A DNA stretch of 64,000 bases from Comamonas terrae (lineage in GTDB: Bacteria; Pseudomonadota; Gammaproteobacteria; Burkholderiales; Burkholderiaceae_C). The translations under genes and the position numbers were made by a program. Below, one piece after another: positions 63,423-64,000 of this stretch; the stretch's first letter is position 1, and every line of letters starts with the position of its first letter. Below the pieces are notes generated by a model. That model saw nothing but the letters and a program-made list of their open reading frames with translations. It was not told the DNA's origin and did not search any database. The stretch covers positions 1 through 64,000 of the forward strand of contig NZ_BCNT01000001.1 in assembly GCF_001544075.1 (NCBI RefSeq), given 5' to 3'.

Positions 63423-64000
63423 ATGACCACCAGCCCCCGTTCCTCGACTCTTCCCATTCTGATCGCCGGCGGCGGCATCGGCGGCGTGGCGGCCGCCCTG
63501 TCCCTCGCCCGCCAGGGCTATGCCGTCAAGGTGCTGGAGCAGGCACCGCAGCTGGGCGAGATCGGCGCCGGCATCCAGCTCGGGCCCAATGCGTTTGCAG
63601 CCTTCGACGCGCTGGGCATCGGCGAGCTGGCCCGGGGCCGCGCCGTCTATACCGACGAGATGGTCATGCACGATGCGCTGGACGAGCGCCTGGTGGGCCG
63701 CATCCCCACGGGCCAGGCCTTCCGTGAACGCTTCGGCAATCCCTATGCGGTCATCCACCGCGCAGACATCCACACCTCGCTGCTCGAAGGCGCCCGGGCC
63801 CTGGGCAATATCGAGACGCTGACCGGCACGCGCATCGAGCGCGTGGAGCAGGACGGCGAGACCGTCACGGTTTACGACCAGCATGGCAGGGCCCATCGGG
63901 GCCAGGCCCTGATCGGCGCCGACGGGGTGAAATCCGTGGTGCGCCAGCAATATGTGGGCGATCCGGCCCGCGTTTCGGGCCATGTGGTCTACCGCGCCGT
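63423..64000 (+). CDS. FAD-dependent aromatic hydroxylase, probable 3-hydroxybenzoate 6-monooxygenase, partial
   Basis: The first 192 codons of a flavoprotein monooxygenase; the gene runs off the right edge. The FAD-binding GxGxxG is in ILIAGGGIGGVAAALSLARQ near residue 12, followed by VLEQAPQLGEIGAGIQLGPN, and the GD-type segment ALIGADGVKSVVRQQYVGD lies near residue 168, as in salicylate/3-hydroxybenzoate hydroxylases. The EIGAGIQL and VIHRADIH segments fit 3-hydroxybenzoate 6-hydroxylase, which makes gentisate with NADH and O2. A divergent MarR regulator supports a catabolic cluster beyond the edge. Salicylate-type or other hydroxylases of the same family remain possible. Confidence 0.8.
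   Translation, partial: MTTSPRSSTLPILIAGGGIGGVAAALSLARQGYAVKVLEQAPQLGEIGAGIQLGPNAFAAFDALGIGELARGRAVYTDEMVMHDALDERLVGRIPTGQAFRERFGNPYAVIHRADIHTSLLEGARALGNIETLTGTRIERVEQDGETVTVYDQHGRAHRGQALIGADGVKSVVRQQYVGDPARVSGHVVYRA

Overview
The window looks like a chromosomal segment of a high-GC betaproteobacterium of the family Comamonadaceae, most likely Delftia or a close relative such as Comamonas or Acidovorax. The reasons are the smc-zipA-ligA block, the ScfR-type regulator facing prpC-acnD-prpF, four orphan Bug-type (TTT receptor) periplasmic binding proteins, and a family of short intergenic stem-loop repeats of the kind I associate with that family. I saw no rRNA, tRNA, CRISPR array, integrase or intact insertion sequence. 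Genus is inferred, not tested.

Layout. 1-1.7 kb: the 5' end of a GST-type isomerase diverging from a fumarylacetoacetate/fumarylpyruvate hydrolase, then a NUDIX hydrolase. 1.7-10.1 kb: a minus-strand housekeeping block, smc, zipA, ligA and a patatin-like hydrolase. 10.2-14.9 kb: flavodoxin, a membrane PAS-GGDEF-EAL protein, a YnfA-type membrane protein and a NodB-type deacetylase. 15-23 kb: the methylcitrate locus, with ScfR diverging from prpC, a Bug gene, acnD and prpF; no prpB is present in it. 23-25.5 kb: a MocR regulator diverging from an EamA transporter. 25.4-30.7 kb: a PrpR-type sigma-54 activator diverging from two Bug genes and a PEP mutase/isocitrate lyase superfamily lyase, with a clear -24/-12 promoter between them. 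30.7-37.2 kb: a type I restriction-modification system (hsdM, hsdS, hsdR). 37.2-40.9 kb: two MFS transporters, a MarR regulator and a PaaI-type thioesterase. 41-46.2 kb: a LysR-controlled acid-sugar operon (Bug, PdxA-like dehydrogenase, enolase-superfamily dehydratase, L-2-keto-3-deoxyarabonate dehydratase-like protein). 46.2-52.6 kb: a small conserved-looking protein, a CopD-type membrane protein, and a MarR-regulated tripartite efflux system (outer-membrane lipoprotein, EmrA, EmrB). 52.8-54.5 kb: an ABC-F ATPase. 54.5-59.3 kb: a minus-strand sulfatase operon (lipoprotein sulfatase, Cys-cluster protein, radical-SAM sulfatase-maturating enzyme, TPR protein), followed by a 0.65 kb AT-rich gap. 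60-64 kb: an MBL-fold hydrolase, a TonB-C lipoprotein, LysR and MarR regulators, and the start of an FAD-dependent aromatic hydroxylase.

The most unusual items are these. The sulfatase has Ser-Ala-Ile-Thr-Arg where Cys/Ser-X-Pro/Ala-X-Arg is expected, yet sits beside its own maturase gene. The acid-sugar operon appears to pair an enolase-superfamily dehydratase with an L-KDA dehydratase. Several promoters carry sharply defined operator-like repeats: TTCGCAA boxes at scfR/prpC, three CAATNATTG boxes exactly 15 bp apart at the efflux operon, and a sigma-54 promoter with upstream palindromes at the PrpR-type locus. Two interspersed repeat families run through the window.
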